DNA of 41,393 nucleotides from Paenibacillus barengoltzii NBRC 101215 (GTDB taxonomy: Bacteria; Bacillota; Bacilli; Paenibacillales; Paenibacillaceae), in the NCBI RefSeq assembly GCF_004000745.1, contig NZ_BILV01000056.1, positions 1-41,393 of the forward strand, in the 5' to 3' direction. The translations under genes were made by a program, and so were the position numbers. Below the pieces are notes generated by a model. That model was not told where the DNA came from, searched no databases, and worked only from the letters and a program-made list of their open reading frames with translations. Shown in pieces: positions 7,412 through 17,700 of the stretch. Within the stretch, counting starts at the first letter, position 1. Each line of letters starts with the position of its first letter.

Positions 7412-9517
7412 TTATTGTACCGCAGCTGGCTCTTCGTCCATTTCCAGCGAATGCGGCTTCACGGACAACCCGTTAGACTGACGAATGAGGGTGAAGTAAT
7501 GATCGCCTCGTACCACTTCAAATTCCGGTCCGAGGGCTTCCGTCATGGCGACCACATCCGAAGGCGTCAGGCTCCAAGCCAGCAACCCCAGCGATACGAA
7601 CAGCGGGGACTTACCGTCCCAATTCGCTTTCGCTTGTTCCAGGACGCGCAGGCCGTCTTGGACGGTACTGATGCCTTGAATCGTGGATACCGGCAGAGAA
7701 CCGTTAACGATTTCCACGCCGTGGCGATCCTCCCAACTCAGGAACAAGCCAGGGGCTTTGTAGTAGCGCTCATAGGCGTTCGCATAAGAGGAACCCAGTG
7801 GCACGTTATTGCTGTCAATCCGGTTCAAGACATAGGTGAGAGTCATGCCGGATTTCTGTAAGTATTTATAGGACTTCTTCAAGAATTCAGCAAACGTCGC
7901 TTCCGGCCAAGCCTCCGGATAGAAGTATCCGGCACCGGACGGTCCGGCAATGATCAGATCGTTATCGGTGGCCGACTGGCGATAATAGTTCAGCATTGCT
8001 GGAGCGGCATCGTACAGCAGCGGGCTGGACGTCCAGTTGATTGGCACCTGACCGCGGGCCGGATCATCCCACAGAATCCGCATCCGGTGCTGGTTATATT
8101 GGAAGTTGTCGCCCTCGCTGAAGGTGTACGTGACATAGATTTTATTTTCTAATGGCGGAGCAGCAGGGGCTTTGGTTTTAACCTGCTTCGCTTGGGTGCC
8201 GGAGAAAACGGTCAAGTTGCTGAACCAATCGGCAGCCAAGACGTAAACACCATGGTTCGAGGTCACTTCGACAGAGCTGAACTCACCTGCAACGTCGTTG
8301 CTGAACCATCCGAGATAAGGGGTTCCGGGCTCGACGTCCGATAAGATTTTCTCAAACAGTTCTCTTTGCTCCGGATCATTAACTTCCAACCAGAACACCA
8401 TCGCTTTGTTCGCGACGGCATAATCCCGCAGGTAACCGTAAGGCTCCTTCTGTTCGGAGGAGAGCGGTTGAACGTTGCCGGCAGAGACCTTGAACTGGTT
8501 CCACATAACCACAGAGGCTGTCAGCTCTTGCGTACCTGCAGGAGGAACGAAGCGATAGACGAAATAGCGCCCGTTGTCGGCAAACCGGTGCCCGCCGTCA
8601 CCCGCAGAAATTTGCGAATCCTGCCGATCGTATAAAAATTCTTCTTCTTCCGGTGTACCCGGAATGAACTGAGCGATCGTTTGACCATCGGCCTTGATCA
8701 CGACTTCATGTACGGCGGAGCCCCAGCCGTCTTGGATAAACGCATCATCAAACCGCAAATAGACGGCATCTCCCCCTAGAAACGACGTCAAATCTAGCTC
8801 GTAGGTGCCTTTGTTGCTGGCATCACGAATCTGCCGGGTCTCTTCGGCGATCACCTCAAACGATTCGGGGAGTCCCGGAGGGATTTTGATGGAGACGCTG
8901 GGACTAAGCCCGATCAGCATACGATGCGTCGTTTCTTTCCACAGATGTTCATATTGCCATGTATAAGCATCCATCCGATCCTCGAACCGGCCGCGCAAAT
9001 CCTCAAGCACCTTCAAGCGATAAGGAGCAGCTTGGAGTTGCGGAGCGAGGTCCGGACTGACGACCATCCCGTTTTTAAGCCCGGCTAAGGTGGTCGCGAC
9101 ATTAATCGAATCGGGAACCTCCGGATCGTAGATGATGATACCTTTCACTTCATTTTTGTACTTCTTCACAAGATCCCAAGCTTCATTATGCAGTTGATAA
9201 GGAACCTTGAGATCATTAAGCCAAGTCAGCTTGCCTTCTTCTTCATTCTCCAGCAAATAAATGCGCGGCTCCGAACGGTTGACCACACCTTGCAGCGTAG
9301 CCAGCATGATGCGAATGTCGCCCGGCGCTTTGGCGACGTCGGCCACATCCAGCCGTTTCACTTTTCCGAAGCTTGGAAGCGCTTGCGATTTAGGCCAGCT
9401 GATCGTATTCTTTGACGCCGTTTCCACTGAGGATGTTGCCGATGCAGAGGTGGTACCTGAGGATAAGGACATGGTGCAGAATAAAATGAGACAAGTCATC
9501 GTTATTTTGCGAAGCAA
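7412..9517 (-). CDS. Secreted GxGYxYP-family putative glycoside hydrolase
   Basis: A 701-residue protein with an N-terminal signal peptide (about residues 1-27, ending in ASA). The defining motif is present as GAGYFYP within AGPSGAGYFYPEAWPE, near residue 525. The family is named for this motif and is a putative glycoside hydrolase; no reaction is assigned. About 145 residues lie between LIGLSP (about 201-206) and LRDYAVANKAMVFWL (about 363-377). They have an alternating beta-rich pattern (YLRFDDAFIQDGWG, YFVYRFVPPAGTQELTASVV) and look like an inserted beta-sandwich, perhaps carbohydrate binding. The start is TTG, preceded by GAGGTGA at good spacing. It is divergent from the GntR-type regulator, which suggests a shared control region. 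Confidence 0.85.
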   Translation of the reverse strand: MLRKITMTCLILFCTMSLSSGTTSASATSSVETASKNTISWPKSQALPSFGKVKRLDVADVAKAPGDIRIMLATLQGVVNRSEPRIYLLENEEEGKLTWLNDLKVPYQLHNEAWDLVKKYKNEVKGIIIYDPEVPDSINVATTLAGLKNGMVVSPDLAPQLQAAPYRLKVLEDLRGRFEDRMDAYTWQYEHLWKETTHRMLIGLSPSVSIKIPPGLPESFEVIAEETRQIRDASNKGTYELDLTSFLGGDAVYLRFDDAFIQDGWGSAVHEVVIKADGQTIAQFIPGTPEEEEFLYDRQDSQISAGDGGHRFADNGRYFVYRFVPPAGTQELTASVVMWNQFKVSAGNVQPLSSEQKEPYGYLRDYAVANKAMVFWLEVNDPEQRELFEKILSDVEPGTPYLGWFSNDVAGEFSSVEVTSNHGVYVLAADWFSNLTVFSGTQAKQVKTKAPAAPPLENKIYVTYTFSEGDNFQYNQHRMRILWDDPARGQVPINWTSSPLLYDAAPAMLNYYRQSATDNDLIIAGPSGAGYFYPEAWPEATFAEFLKKSYKYLQKSGMTLTYVLNRIDSNNVPLGSSYANAYERYYKAPGLFLSWEDRHGVEIVNGSLPVSTIQGISTVQDGLRVLEQAKANWDGKSPLFVSLGLLAWSLTPSDVVAMTEALGPEFEVVRGDHYFTLIRQSNGLSVKPHSLEMDEEPAAVQ

Positions 9518-9647
9518 ATGCGTTCACCTCGTATCTGCATATTAGGGCTATCGCTCATCGACAGGCTCTCTGAAACGCTGGATTCACAAATTCCCTCCTT
9601 TTTATGAAATGTGTAAAGAAAACGATAGCACCTGTATAATATGTTTA

Positions 9648-9720
9648 ATATATCCAATAGTGAATGTCAAGGGAGCGAATGACTTGAAATGGATTGACGA
9701 AATGCTATAAATGATATAAT
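9648..9720. promoter_or_regulatory. Divergent promoter and candidate operator region between the GxGYxYP gene and the regulator
   Basis: On the plus strand, TTGAAA (9684-9689) and TATAAA (9706-9711) are 16 bases apart, and TATAAT follows at 9715. On the minus strand, TTGACA lies at 9670-9665, facing the GxGYxYP gene. TAAATGATATA (9708-9718) and ATATATCCAATA (9648-9659) recur, the second with one change, before the importer operon near 11079-11108. This suggests binding by the GntR-type regulator; not proven. Confidence 0.5.
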
Positions 9721-9757
9721 GTGAATATATGGAGAGAAATAAGATAGGAGAAGCCTT

Positions 9758-11008
9758 ATGCAAAACGAACGTAAACCGTTGTATATGCAGATTCAACAGC
9801 ACTTCAAAGAAATGATCCTGCAGGGGAAGCTGCGGGAGAACGATAAGATCCCATCAGAAAAAGAGTTAATGGAACAGTTCGACGTCAGCCGAATAACGGT
9901 AGCCAATGCCTTGATGCAGCTGGCGAAGGACGGGTGGATCTACCGGATCCCTGGACGTGGAAGCTTCGTCAGCGAGGGGATTGGCGAGCTATTGCAACGC
10001 CATCAAGGCTCTCTGGCAGAGGGGGGCGGATTATGGCCTGTGCTGGACGGAAATTCGGGGGCACAAGTCCACCCCGGAGCGTTAAACGGAGGGGGAACGG
10101 ATCCTTCGCTGGGAGCGATTGAAGCAGCATCCCATATTCCGGGGCGCACCACGATCGGGCTCATTATGCCAATGATGGTAGACTATTTTGCCATCCGCCT
10201 GCTTCAAGGAATTACGAACATTCTTGAAGACAGTCCATACAGCCTGCAAATCGTCTTGACGTACAATTCCATTGAAAGAGAGAAGGAAGCGATCAACGAT
10301 CTGATTCGCAAAGGAGCCGCTGGTCTGATTATTTTCCCAAGTGATGCGGAAACGTACAACGAGGAAATTTTAGCCCTGAAGATGCGGGGTTACCCGTTTG
10401 TGCTGCTCGATCGGTATTTGCCGGGAGTGGCGACGAACTTGTCGCGCAGCGACGGATTAATCGGCGGACAGCTTGCTGTTGATTATCTGTGGGGTCTGGG
10501 GCATCGCGATATCGCCATCTGCTCCGATTCCCCGTTGCCCACCATTACGGTAGAGGAACGGATTAACGGATATATGGAGGCGCTCAAACAGAAGGGCGCG
10601 ATGATTAATCCGGCACTGATCCTCACGGATTTCAATGTGGATTACAGCGAGATTGACAAGAAGCACCCTTTGTACCGGTTTATCAAAAACCAGATCGCTA
10701 CCGCTTATATCACACTGAACGGACGGCTTGGCCTGCACATCTATTCAATTTGTAAAGAACTAGGGCTTCGGGTACCGGAGGACATCTCGATCTTGACGTT
10801 TGACGATCCTTCGCCGGGGCTGCATGAATGGGGATTCTTCTCGCATATTTCGCAATCGGAAATTGAGATGGGAGAAGCCGCAGCTCGGATATTGCGGGAC
10901 ATTCTCGAGAAGCCTGAGCAGAAAGATGCGGGGTACACGAAAGTGATCCTCGAGCCAAAATTAATTGAAAGTCAATCTACGGGCCCACTTGCGAAACGAG
11001 TAAAGTAA
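9758..11008 (+). CDS. GntR-family regulator with LacI-type ligand-binding domain
   Basis: A 416-residue transcription factor. Residues 1-75 form a GntR winged helix-turn-helix (PLYMQIQQHFKEMILQGKL, then DKIPSEKELMEQFDVSRITV). A Gly-rich linker (about 80-125) follows. The rest is a periplasmic-binding-protein-like domain typical of LacI and AraR (TIGLIMPMM, FVLLDRYLP, DYLWGLGHRDIAI, ISILTFDDPSPGLHEWG). It probably senses a sugar released from the locus' glycan and controls the importer operon and the divergent GxGYxYP gene. RBS AGGAG precedes the ATG. Ligand unknown. Confidence 0.92.
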   Translation: MQNERKPLYMQIQQHFKEMILQGKLRENDKIPSEKELMEQFDVSRITVANALMQLAKDGWIYRIPGRGSFVSEGIGELLQRHQGSLAEGGGLWPVLDGNSGAQVHPGALNGGGTDPSLGAIEAASHIPGRTTIGLIMPMMVDYFAIRLLQGITNILEDSPYSLQIVLTYNSIEREKEAINDLIRKGAAGLIIFPSDAETYNEEILALKMRGYPFVLLDRYLPGVATNLSRSDGLIGGQLAVDYLWGLGHRDIAICSDSPLPTITVEERINGYMEALKQKGAMINPALILTDFNVDYSEIDKKHPLYRFIKNQIATAYITLNGRLGLHIYSICKELGLRVPEDISILTFDDPSPGLHEWGFFSHISQSEIEMGEAAARILRDILEKPEQKDAGYTKVILEPKLIESQSTGPLAKRVK

Positions 11009-11020
11009 ATAGATTGACAG

Positions 11021-11057
11021 GGCACCTGCTTGCCCTTGCAAGCTAGGTGTCTTTTTT
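11021..11057 (+). terminator. Terminator of the GntR-type regulator gene
   Basis: CACCT-GCTTGC (11023-11033) pairs with GCAAGC-T-AGGTG (11038-11049) with one bulged base, followed by TTTTTT. Confidence 0.8.
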
Positions 11058-11072
11058 ATAGCAAATTAGCAT

Positions 11073-11120
11073 TAAATGATATATCTAATACTTGACATAA
11101 ATGATATAGTGAAATATATT
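11073..11120 (+). promoter_or_regulatory. Promoter and candidate operators of the sugar importer operon
   Basis: TTGACA (11092-11097) and TATATT (11115-11120) are separated by 17 bases, a good SigA-type promoter. TAAATGATATA occurs upstream of the -35 box (11073-11083) and between the boxes (11098-11108). The same word overlaps the regulator's promoter at 9708-9718. A repressor bound there would block polymerase. Confidence 0.65.
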
Positions 11121-11200
11121 TAATATTGCAAATAGATAATACAACTTAGAACAAAAAAGCTTTAACAGTGCACTTCACAGTAAGGAGGGTTGCTTGGACG

Positions 11201-12190
11201 ATGGAAACCGCGGGATTACAGAAGCGAAAGGCAATGCAGCGCAGGTTAGGGAAGCGTAAAGATGCTTTGATCGCCGCCGTTATCCTCGTGCCGATGTTTT
11301 TGGCATGGTTGGTGGTTTCGGGTTTCCCCACTTTGTTCGGGTTCGTGCTAGGGTTCTTCGAATGGGTGGGATTGGCAGATACACCTAATTTCATCTGGTT
11401 TGATAACTTCGTTAGCTTCTTTAACAACCCGGTATACACGGATGCATTGTGGAGGTCGATCTGGCTGGGTGGACTGGTCACGGTCATTACGCTGGGAGCA
11501 GGCTTTTTTGCTGCGCTGCTGATGAACCTGCCGCTGTTCGGCAAAGGATTTTATCGTTCCATTTGGTACATCCCCGCCATCACGGCAACGGTAGCGACCA
11601 CGCAAGTATTCAACATTTTTCTCGATTCAAACAATGGGGTCATCAACAACCTGCTGAAAGCGATGGGGAAGGAACCTATCGTATGGCAGTACTCTGTCGG
11701 ATGGGGCATCTTCTGGATTGTGGTCTATTCGGTCTGGAAAGGGGTTGGCGGTGCCGCTTTAATCTGGTTGGCCGGTCTGCAATCCGTAGATTTGTCCTTG
11801 TACGAGGCGGCGGAAATGGATGGTGCAGGACGGTGGCATAAGCTGCGGTATGTTACGTTGCCAGGGTTAAAACCTATCGCGACGTATATCGTGATTACGA
11901 ACTTGATCGCAGCGATCCAGATTTACGAGCAGGTCTTATTCATTACGAACGGCGGGCCTTACGGGCAAACCGAAGTGCTGGTGTTCCGGATCTACCGGGA
12001 CGGCTTCTGGGACTTTAATTTGGGGATGGCTGGCGCCTCCTCGCTCATCATGGCCATGATCGTGATCGTCGTGACGGTGCTGTATTACAACTGGTCAACG
12101 AAATCCGATCGTCGGACAACCATTCCGATCAAGCCCGTCAAATCTGCGAAAAAGGAGGCGCTCCCGCATGCCCAGTCCTTTGAACGCTAA
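11201..12190 (+). CDS. Sugar ABC transporter permease, MalF/UgpA type
   Basis: A 329-residue inner-membrane protein with about six helices and the coupling motif EAAEMDGAGRWHKLRYVTLPG, one residue longer than usually quoted. It pairs with the next gene as the two channel subunits of a carbohydrate importer. The start at 11201 follows AAGGAGG at slightly long spacing; an in-frame ATG at 11168 lies upstream of that RBS and is rejected. First gene of an operon running to about 22299. The locus encodes no sugar-type ATPase. Confidence 0.9.
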   Translation: METAGLQKRKAMQRRLGKRKDALIAAVILVPMFLAWLVVSGFPTLFGFVLGFFEWVGLADTPNFIWFDNFVSFFNNPVYTDALWRSIWLGGLVTVITLGAGFFAALLMNLPLFGKGFYRSIWYIPAITATVATTQVFNIFLDSNNGVINNLLKAMGKEPIVWQYSVGWGIFWIVVYSVWKGVGGAALIWLAGLQSVDLSLYEAAEMDGAGRWHKLRYVTLPGLKPIATYIVITNLIAAIQIYEQVLFITNGGPYGQTEVLVFRIYRDGFWDFNLGMAGASSLIMAMIVIVVTVLYYNWSTKSDRRTTIPIKPVKSAKKEALPHAQSFER

Positions 12191-13091
12191 AGTTAGCAAA
12201 CAGTTTAAGCCCGTTCATTTACTGGGACATCTTATCCTGCTTGGCGTTGGGCTCATTTTGCTTTACCCGTTGATCTTCATGGTGCTTGCTGGTTTTTTCA
12301 ACAAGACGGAATTCTCCTCAACGGTGTTAGGCATCTTCCCCATTCCGAAAGCGCCCACGCTGGAGAACTTCAAGGCGCTGATCGTCGGGTCCACGGATGC
12401 CGCCGTAGCCACTTATATGAAGAACTCGCTGATTCGTACCGCTTACAACACGTTTTGGGCGATTTTGACTTCATTTTTGGCGGGATACGTGTTCGCACGG
12501 TTGCGGTTTAAAGGACGGGATACGATCTTCTTGATCATGCTTGCTACGCAGATGATTCCCGGGACGCTCGCGATCATTCCGACTTACCTTGAATTTGCCC
12601 GCTTCCCGTTTGCCGGGGGAAACGATATCTTTACCGGCGGGACTGGGATTCTGAACTCCTGGTGGGTTTACTTGATCGGCGGACCTAGCATCAACATTAT
12701 GGGGACGTTTCTGGTGAAGCAGTCGCTGGAAAAAGTACCGCTGGAAATCGACGAAGCTGCAATTGTGGATGGGGCCGGGACGTTACGACTGATCTTCCAG
12801 ATCCTCTTCCCGCTGCAGTTGCCGATTATGGCGTTTATCGCGATTACGACAGCGCTTGGAACGTGGAACGATTTTATTACCCCGTTCTTCTATACAACAG
12901 ACGACAGTTTGCAAACGCTTCCTGCGGCGATCACGCGGATTTCCTCCGTTGGGGCAAGCCCTGGCGCCGTCATCAACTATCCGATGATTATTACCCTGAG
13001 CCTTGGCATTACGATTCCAGCGCTACTGATCTTTGCCTTCTTCCAGAAGTATATTGTGCAGGGCTTGGCAAACACAGGGATCAAAGGTTAG
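12168..13091 (+). CDS. Sugar ABC transporter permease, MalG type
   Basis: A 307-residue inner-membrane permease with a MalG-like pattern: LYPLIFMVLAGFF near the start, QMIPGTLAIIPTYLEF, the coupling segment DEAAIVDGAGTLRLIFQILFPLQ, and a C-terminal QKYIVQGLANTGIKG. It overlaps the preceding permease by 23 bases. Its RBS AAAGGAGG sits inside that gene, so the two are translationally close-coupled. Confidence 0.92.
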   Translation: MPSPLNAKVSKQFKPVHLLGHLILLGVGLILLYPLIFMVLAGFFNKTEFSSTVLGIFPIPKAPTLENFKALIVGSTDAAVATYMKNSLIRTAYNTFWAILTSFLAGYVFARLRFKGRDTIFLIMLATQMIPGTLAIIPTYLEFARFPFAGGNDIFTGGTGILNSWWVYLIGGPSINIMGTFLVKQSLEKVPLEIDEAAIVDGAGTLRLIFQILFPLQLPIMAFIAITTALGTWNDFITPFFYTTDDSLQTLPAAITRISSVGASPGAVINYPMIITLSLGITIPALLIFAFFQKYIVQGLANTGIKG

Positions 13092-13238
13092 GAAGGCCGG
13101 GAACTCATTTTTTTATGTCGAAGTTGCACTACCGGTCCGTTATGGATCGAATCGATGAAAACAGTTCAACACCCGTATTGAAAACTTGACTTAATGGACA
13201 CTCACGCTGAATAAAATGACTTTTGGAGGGGTTCAAGC

Positions 13239-14705
13239 ATGTTGTTGAAAAAGTTCCACGTCATGTTTCTATCGCTGTTACTCATCACCTTACTAGCGGC
13301 TTGCGGATCTGGAGGGGGTAACACTGGAGGTAACCAGGCTGCGAACGACCCAGGGACTAATGGAGCATCAGGGAATCAAGGTTCGTCCTCTTCTGAAGGC
13401 GCTACCATTACCGTATTAAATGAAGGAGCCGTAGCGGTTGGCGTCGGGGTGCTGAGCGAACTGCTGGAGAAACACAAAGAAAGACAAATCGCTGACGAGA
13501 CGCTGAATCCCCGGATTACAGCAGAGGATTTCAACTATACGCCGGGTCAACCGCTGAAGAAAGCAGGCGTCTTCCCGTACTATTATCAATCGATCATCAA
13601 TGAGAAAATGCAAAGCAAGAACATTACGGTGAAAACCGAGGACTGGGGCTGGGGGGAGCCGCTGATCCAGAAGCAAACGGCGGGATTCCTGGCGAAGAAC
13701 ATGCCTGATATCATCGTTGGGGAAACGCAAATGCCTGGGTTTGCCCAACAGGGATTGCTTGAACCGTTCCCAGATGACATGGCTCAAGAAATTCGTGAAA
13801 AAGTAGCACCGGCTGCCTGGAAGCCGATGGAGTATGACGGCAAGATTTACGGTTTTGCTTCGCAACCTGGCGTAAGCAGCTTGTTCTGGAACAAGAAGCT
13901 GGTGCAGGAAGCAGGTCTGGACCCGGACAAAGCGCCGGAAACGTGGGATGAGCTGCTGGCGAACGTGAAGAAGGTCACAGAAGCAGGAAAAGGCAAGTTC
14001 TACGGCGGCGGGGTCTATGCTGGACCGAATGCCGGGGGGTATTTGCGGTATGGGACTTTGCTTGTCATCAATGGCGGAGGATTTGCGGATGATCAAGGTC
14101 AACCTGTCTTTAACTCCGATGCTAACGTAGAAACGGTACAGTTCTTAAAAGAGCTGAACGCCAACCATCCAGCTGGATTGATGGTCAACACCAATGAGGG
14201 AACGTATTTCGATGCGTTTAAGAAAGGACAGATCGCTTACCTGATCGACGGTCCGTGGCGTGCGATCGAGAGCGCGCAAATCGGTATCGAGTACGGCATG
14301 TCGCAAATCCCGCTGTCCCCGGACGGCAAAGCCGGCAATATCACCATCGGCGCTGCGTTCCATGCCGTACCGAAGGATGCCAAAAACAAGGAAGCTGCAT
14401 TTGAGTATATTCGCGCAATGTACAGCGAAGAGATTCAACAGCTGATCGCCGATACGGGTGTCCGGTCTCCAGTGTTGAAATCGGTGGCTGAAACCGATGC
14501 ATATAAAGAGGCGCATCCGGAAATGTACCAGCACTATCTGGCGATGGCCGGCAATGTGCAAGGGTTGCCAACGTTTGCGAATGCAGACTCCAAGGTATGG
14601 CAAATCTTTGGTGAATCGGTGACGAAAGCGTTAATGACCAAGGAGGATATTCAGTCGATTCTGGATGATGCACAGAAGAAAGCGGAGGCCTATACCAAAA
14701 AGTAA
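13239..14705 (+). CDS. Extracellular sugar-binding lipoprotein of the ABC importer
   Basis: A 488-residue protein with lipobox LAAC (Cys22) and a Gly/Ser/Asn-rich linker after it. The body matches SBP_bac_1 proteins: MPDIIVGETQMPGFAQQGLLEPF, WNKKLVQEAGLDPDKAPETWDELL, FKKGQIAYLIDGPWRAI and late NKEAAFEYIRAMYSEE. It captures the oligosaccharide and delivers it to the two permeases just upstream. RBS GGAGGGG precedes the ATG. The 147-base gap before it shows no terminator. Confidence 0.93.
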   Translation: MLLKKFHVMFLSLLLITLLAACGSGGGNTGGNQAANDPGTNGASGNQGSSSSEGATITVLNEGAVAVGVGVLSELLEKHKERQIADETLNPRITAEDFNYTPGQPLKKAGVFPYYYQSIINEKMQSKNITVKTEDWGWGEPLIQKQTAGFLAKNMPDIIVGETQMPGFAQQGLLEPFPDDMAQEIREKVAPAAWKPMEYDGKIYGFASQPGVSSLFWNKKLVQEAGLDPDKAPETWDELLANVKKVTEAGKGKFYGGGVYAGPNAGGYLRYGTLLVINGGGFADDQGQPVFNSDANVETVQFLKELNANHPAGLMVNTNEGTYFDAFKKGQIAYLIDGPWRAIESAQIGIEYGMSQIPLSPDGKAGNITIGAAFHAVPKDAKNKEAAFEYIRAMYSEEIQQLIADTGVRSPVLKSVAETDAYKEAHPEMYQHYLAMAGNVQGLPTFANADSKVWQIFGESVTKALMTKEDIQSILDDAQKKAEAYTKK

Positions 14706-14730
14706 ATTTAAATTGAAAGAGTGATGCAGC

Positions 14731-17700
14731 ATGCCGTATGAAACGAACCACATTATGATCCAAAAGGCAAAGCAAAGGCTTGCCAAACTACAGGAATTCA
14801 TTTACCGCCCGATTGCCGGGTTGGAGGTTGAAGCTTGGGTGACGAAAGAGCCGGTCCCTTACGCCGAGCGAATGAGCGGCCGGCACATACGGCTTCATCC
14901 CGGTGATAAATGGGGAGAGCTGTGGGATTGCGCCTGGTTCCATTTTCAAGGAACCGTACCGGAAACGGCCGCTGGCCAAAAAGTCGTTCTGTTGATCGAT
15001 ATTAATGGAGAATTATGTCTCGTAGATGAAGCGGGAACCCCGCGGCAAGGCTTAACGAACGTTAGCTCCGAATTCGACTACAGCCTAGGTCGGCCGGGTA
15101 AGCGGGTGGTGGACGTGAGTACCGCCGCCCGAGGCGGGGAAACGATCAATCTGTGGGGAGACGGCGGCTGCAATGACCTATTTGGACATTATCGCAGCGG
15201 AACGCTGAAGGAAGCGGATATCGCCATTTGCCATGAGGAAGCTCGGCAATTGGCTTACGATCTGGAAGTGCTCATCGAGCTGGTTGAGCAGCTGCCGGAT
15301 TCCAGCGCCAGAAAAGCTCAGGTGCTGCAATCTGTCTATGAAGCAGCTCTTCAGCTGTCGGAGATCAATGATGAAACGGTACGCTTGGCGAAAGCGCATG
15401 TGGCCCGCGAACTGGCGAAGAAAGGCGGGGATCCTGTCCTGACGATCAGCGCTATTGGCCACGCGCATATCGATCTGGCCTGGCTGTGGCCGATTCGCGA
15501 GACGATTCGCAAGGGAGCCCGTACTTTTGCTACGGCGCTGCGGAACATGGAGAAGTATCCGAGTTACGTGTTTGGCGCAAGCCAGCCGCAGCTGTACCAG
15601 TGGATGAAGGAGTACTATCCGCAGCTGTACGCCGAAGTGAAGGAGCGGATCCGCGAAGGACGCTGGGAAGCGCAAGGCGCGATGTGGGTTGAACCGGACA
15701 CGAACATCTCCGGTGGCGAAGCGCTAGTGCGGCAAATCCTGTATGGCAAGAGGTTCTTCCGGGAGGAGTTCGGCAAGGATATGAAGGTGTTGTGGTTGCC
15801 TGACGTGTTTGGATATACGGGCAGTCTGCCGCAGCTGCTGAAGAAGTCTGGTGTCGATTACATGATGACGCAGAAGCTCTCCTGGAGCACCTATAATACG
15901 CATCCGCACCACAGCTTCATGTGGGAAGGCATCGACGGGACGAAGGTGCTGACGCACCTGCCGCCGGAGGATACCTATAACAGCCCGGCGGCTCCGCGGT
16001 CGCTGACCAAGATCGAACGGGACTATCTCGATCGGAACGTCTCGGAGCATGCGCTGATGCTGTTTGGAATCGGCGACGGCGGCGGCGGACCAGGGGAAGA
16101 GCACCTGGAGCGGCTTGAGCGAGAGGTGAACCTGCTGGGACTTCCACCGGTCGTTCAGGAGCCGGCGATCGACTTCTTCAAGCGATTGGAACAAGAGGCT
16201 TCGCGATTCCAAACGTACCGCGGCGAATTGTATTTGGAGAAGCACCAAGGGACGTTAACGACGCAAGCGCGCAACAAGTGGTATAACCGCAAGCTGGAAA
16301 AGGCGCTGCGTGAGCTTGAATTCGCGGCTTCGCTGCAGATTGCTCTAGGCGCAAGCCCGGCAGAGTACCCGGCGGCCCAGCTCGAGAAGATCTGGAAGGA
16401 AGTGCTCTTATATCAATTCCATGATATTTTGCCAGGATCCTCGATCACCCGGGTGTACGACGAGTCGTTAGAGCGCTACGCCAAGCTGCTGGAGGAAGTC
16501 CAAGCGATGATTACGGAAGCTTATGGACGAATCGCTGGCTTGTCCGGGGCTGCTGCCGGTGAACTTGTGCTGTTCAACTCCTTGCCTTGGGACCGTCAGG
16601 AATGGGTAGAGCTTGGCGGAAGCTGGAAGTACGTGCAGGTACCGGCGATGAGCTGGCGCAAGCTCACGGAGGCTGCAGTAGAACCAGCGGCTTCGGAACA
16701 TGCATTCATTGCCGAGGACTTCCGGCTGGAGAATGAACGGCTTGCGGTTCGGTTTGCCGAGAACGGCAGCATCGTGTCGCTGTACGATAAAGCCGCCGGG
16801 CGGGAAGCGATTCAGCCGGGCGCTGAGGCTAACGTATTTACGGTTTACCATGATGACGGTGATGCCTGGGACTTCCCGCGCGACTATCGCGATACGATTG
16901 CCGGAACGATGACGCTGGAAAGCCGGCGCGCTTACGTCTCGGGGCCGCAGGCGGTGGTCGAGCAAGTTTACCGTTTCGGGGAATCAACGTTAAAGCAAAC
17001 GATCCGCTTGCTGCAAGGCGATGATGTACTGCGCTTCGAAACGGAAGCCGATTGGCGGGAAACCGGTAAAATGCTCCGGGTTGCTTTCCCGGTGGCAGTT
17101 GTCAGCGATCAGGTAAATTGCGAAATTCAGTTTGGAGTGTTAAAACGGGCAACAACGCGCAATAATGCGATCGAATTTGCCCGCGATGAAATTTGCGCTC
17201 ACCATTACCTCGATCTGTCGCAGCCGGATTACGGCGTAGCGTTGCTTAACGACTGCAAATACGGGCACAGTGCAGAAGGCAACGTGCTGGATTTGAACTT
17301 GCTGCGCAGCCCGGGATATCCAGATCCGCAGGCCGATCGGGCGAAACATCGCTTCACTTATGCGCTGTATCCGCATGCGGGTGACTTTATCCAAGCCGGC
17401 GTATACCGCAAAGGTTATGAGCTGAACGTTCCGATTGCATCCGCTGCGGCCATCCCGGTGCCGCCTCAAGGCGGCGGGACGCCTCGCAGCAGTTCCTTGC
17501 ACGGGAAGCCCTTCCTCACGATTGATCATCCTAACGTGATGATTGAAGCGGTGAAGAAGGCCGAGGACAGCGATCATCTGATCGTTCGTCTGTACGAAAC
17601 GGCAGGAGCTGGAGCGGACGGTGAGCTAAGCTTTGGACCGGCTTGCCGGACCATTGAAGAAGTGAATCTGCTGGAGGAGCCGATGGGGCTGCTGGCCGAA

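Noticed and set aside
13092..13238. Possible internal promoter (TTGACT near 13186) before the binding-protein gene
   Set aside because: The spacing to the best -10-like sequence is 18-20 bases and the match is poor.
13416..14102. 228-residue minus-strand open frame
   Set aside because: Antisense to the sugar-binding lipoprotein gene, with no RBS and no recognisable family.
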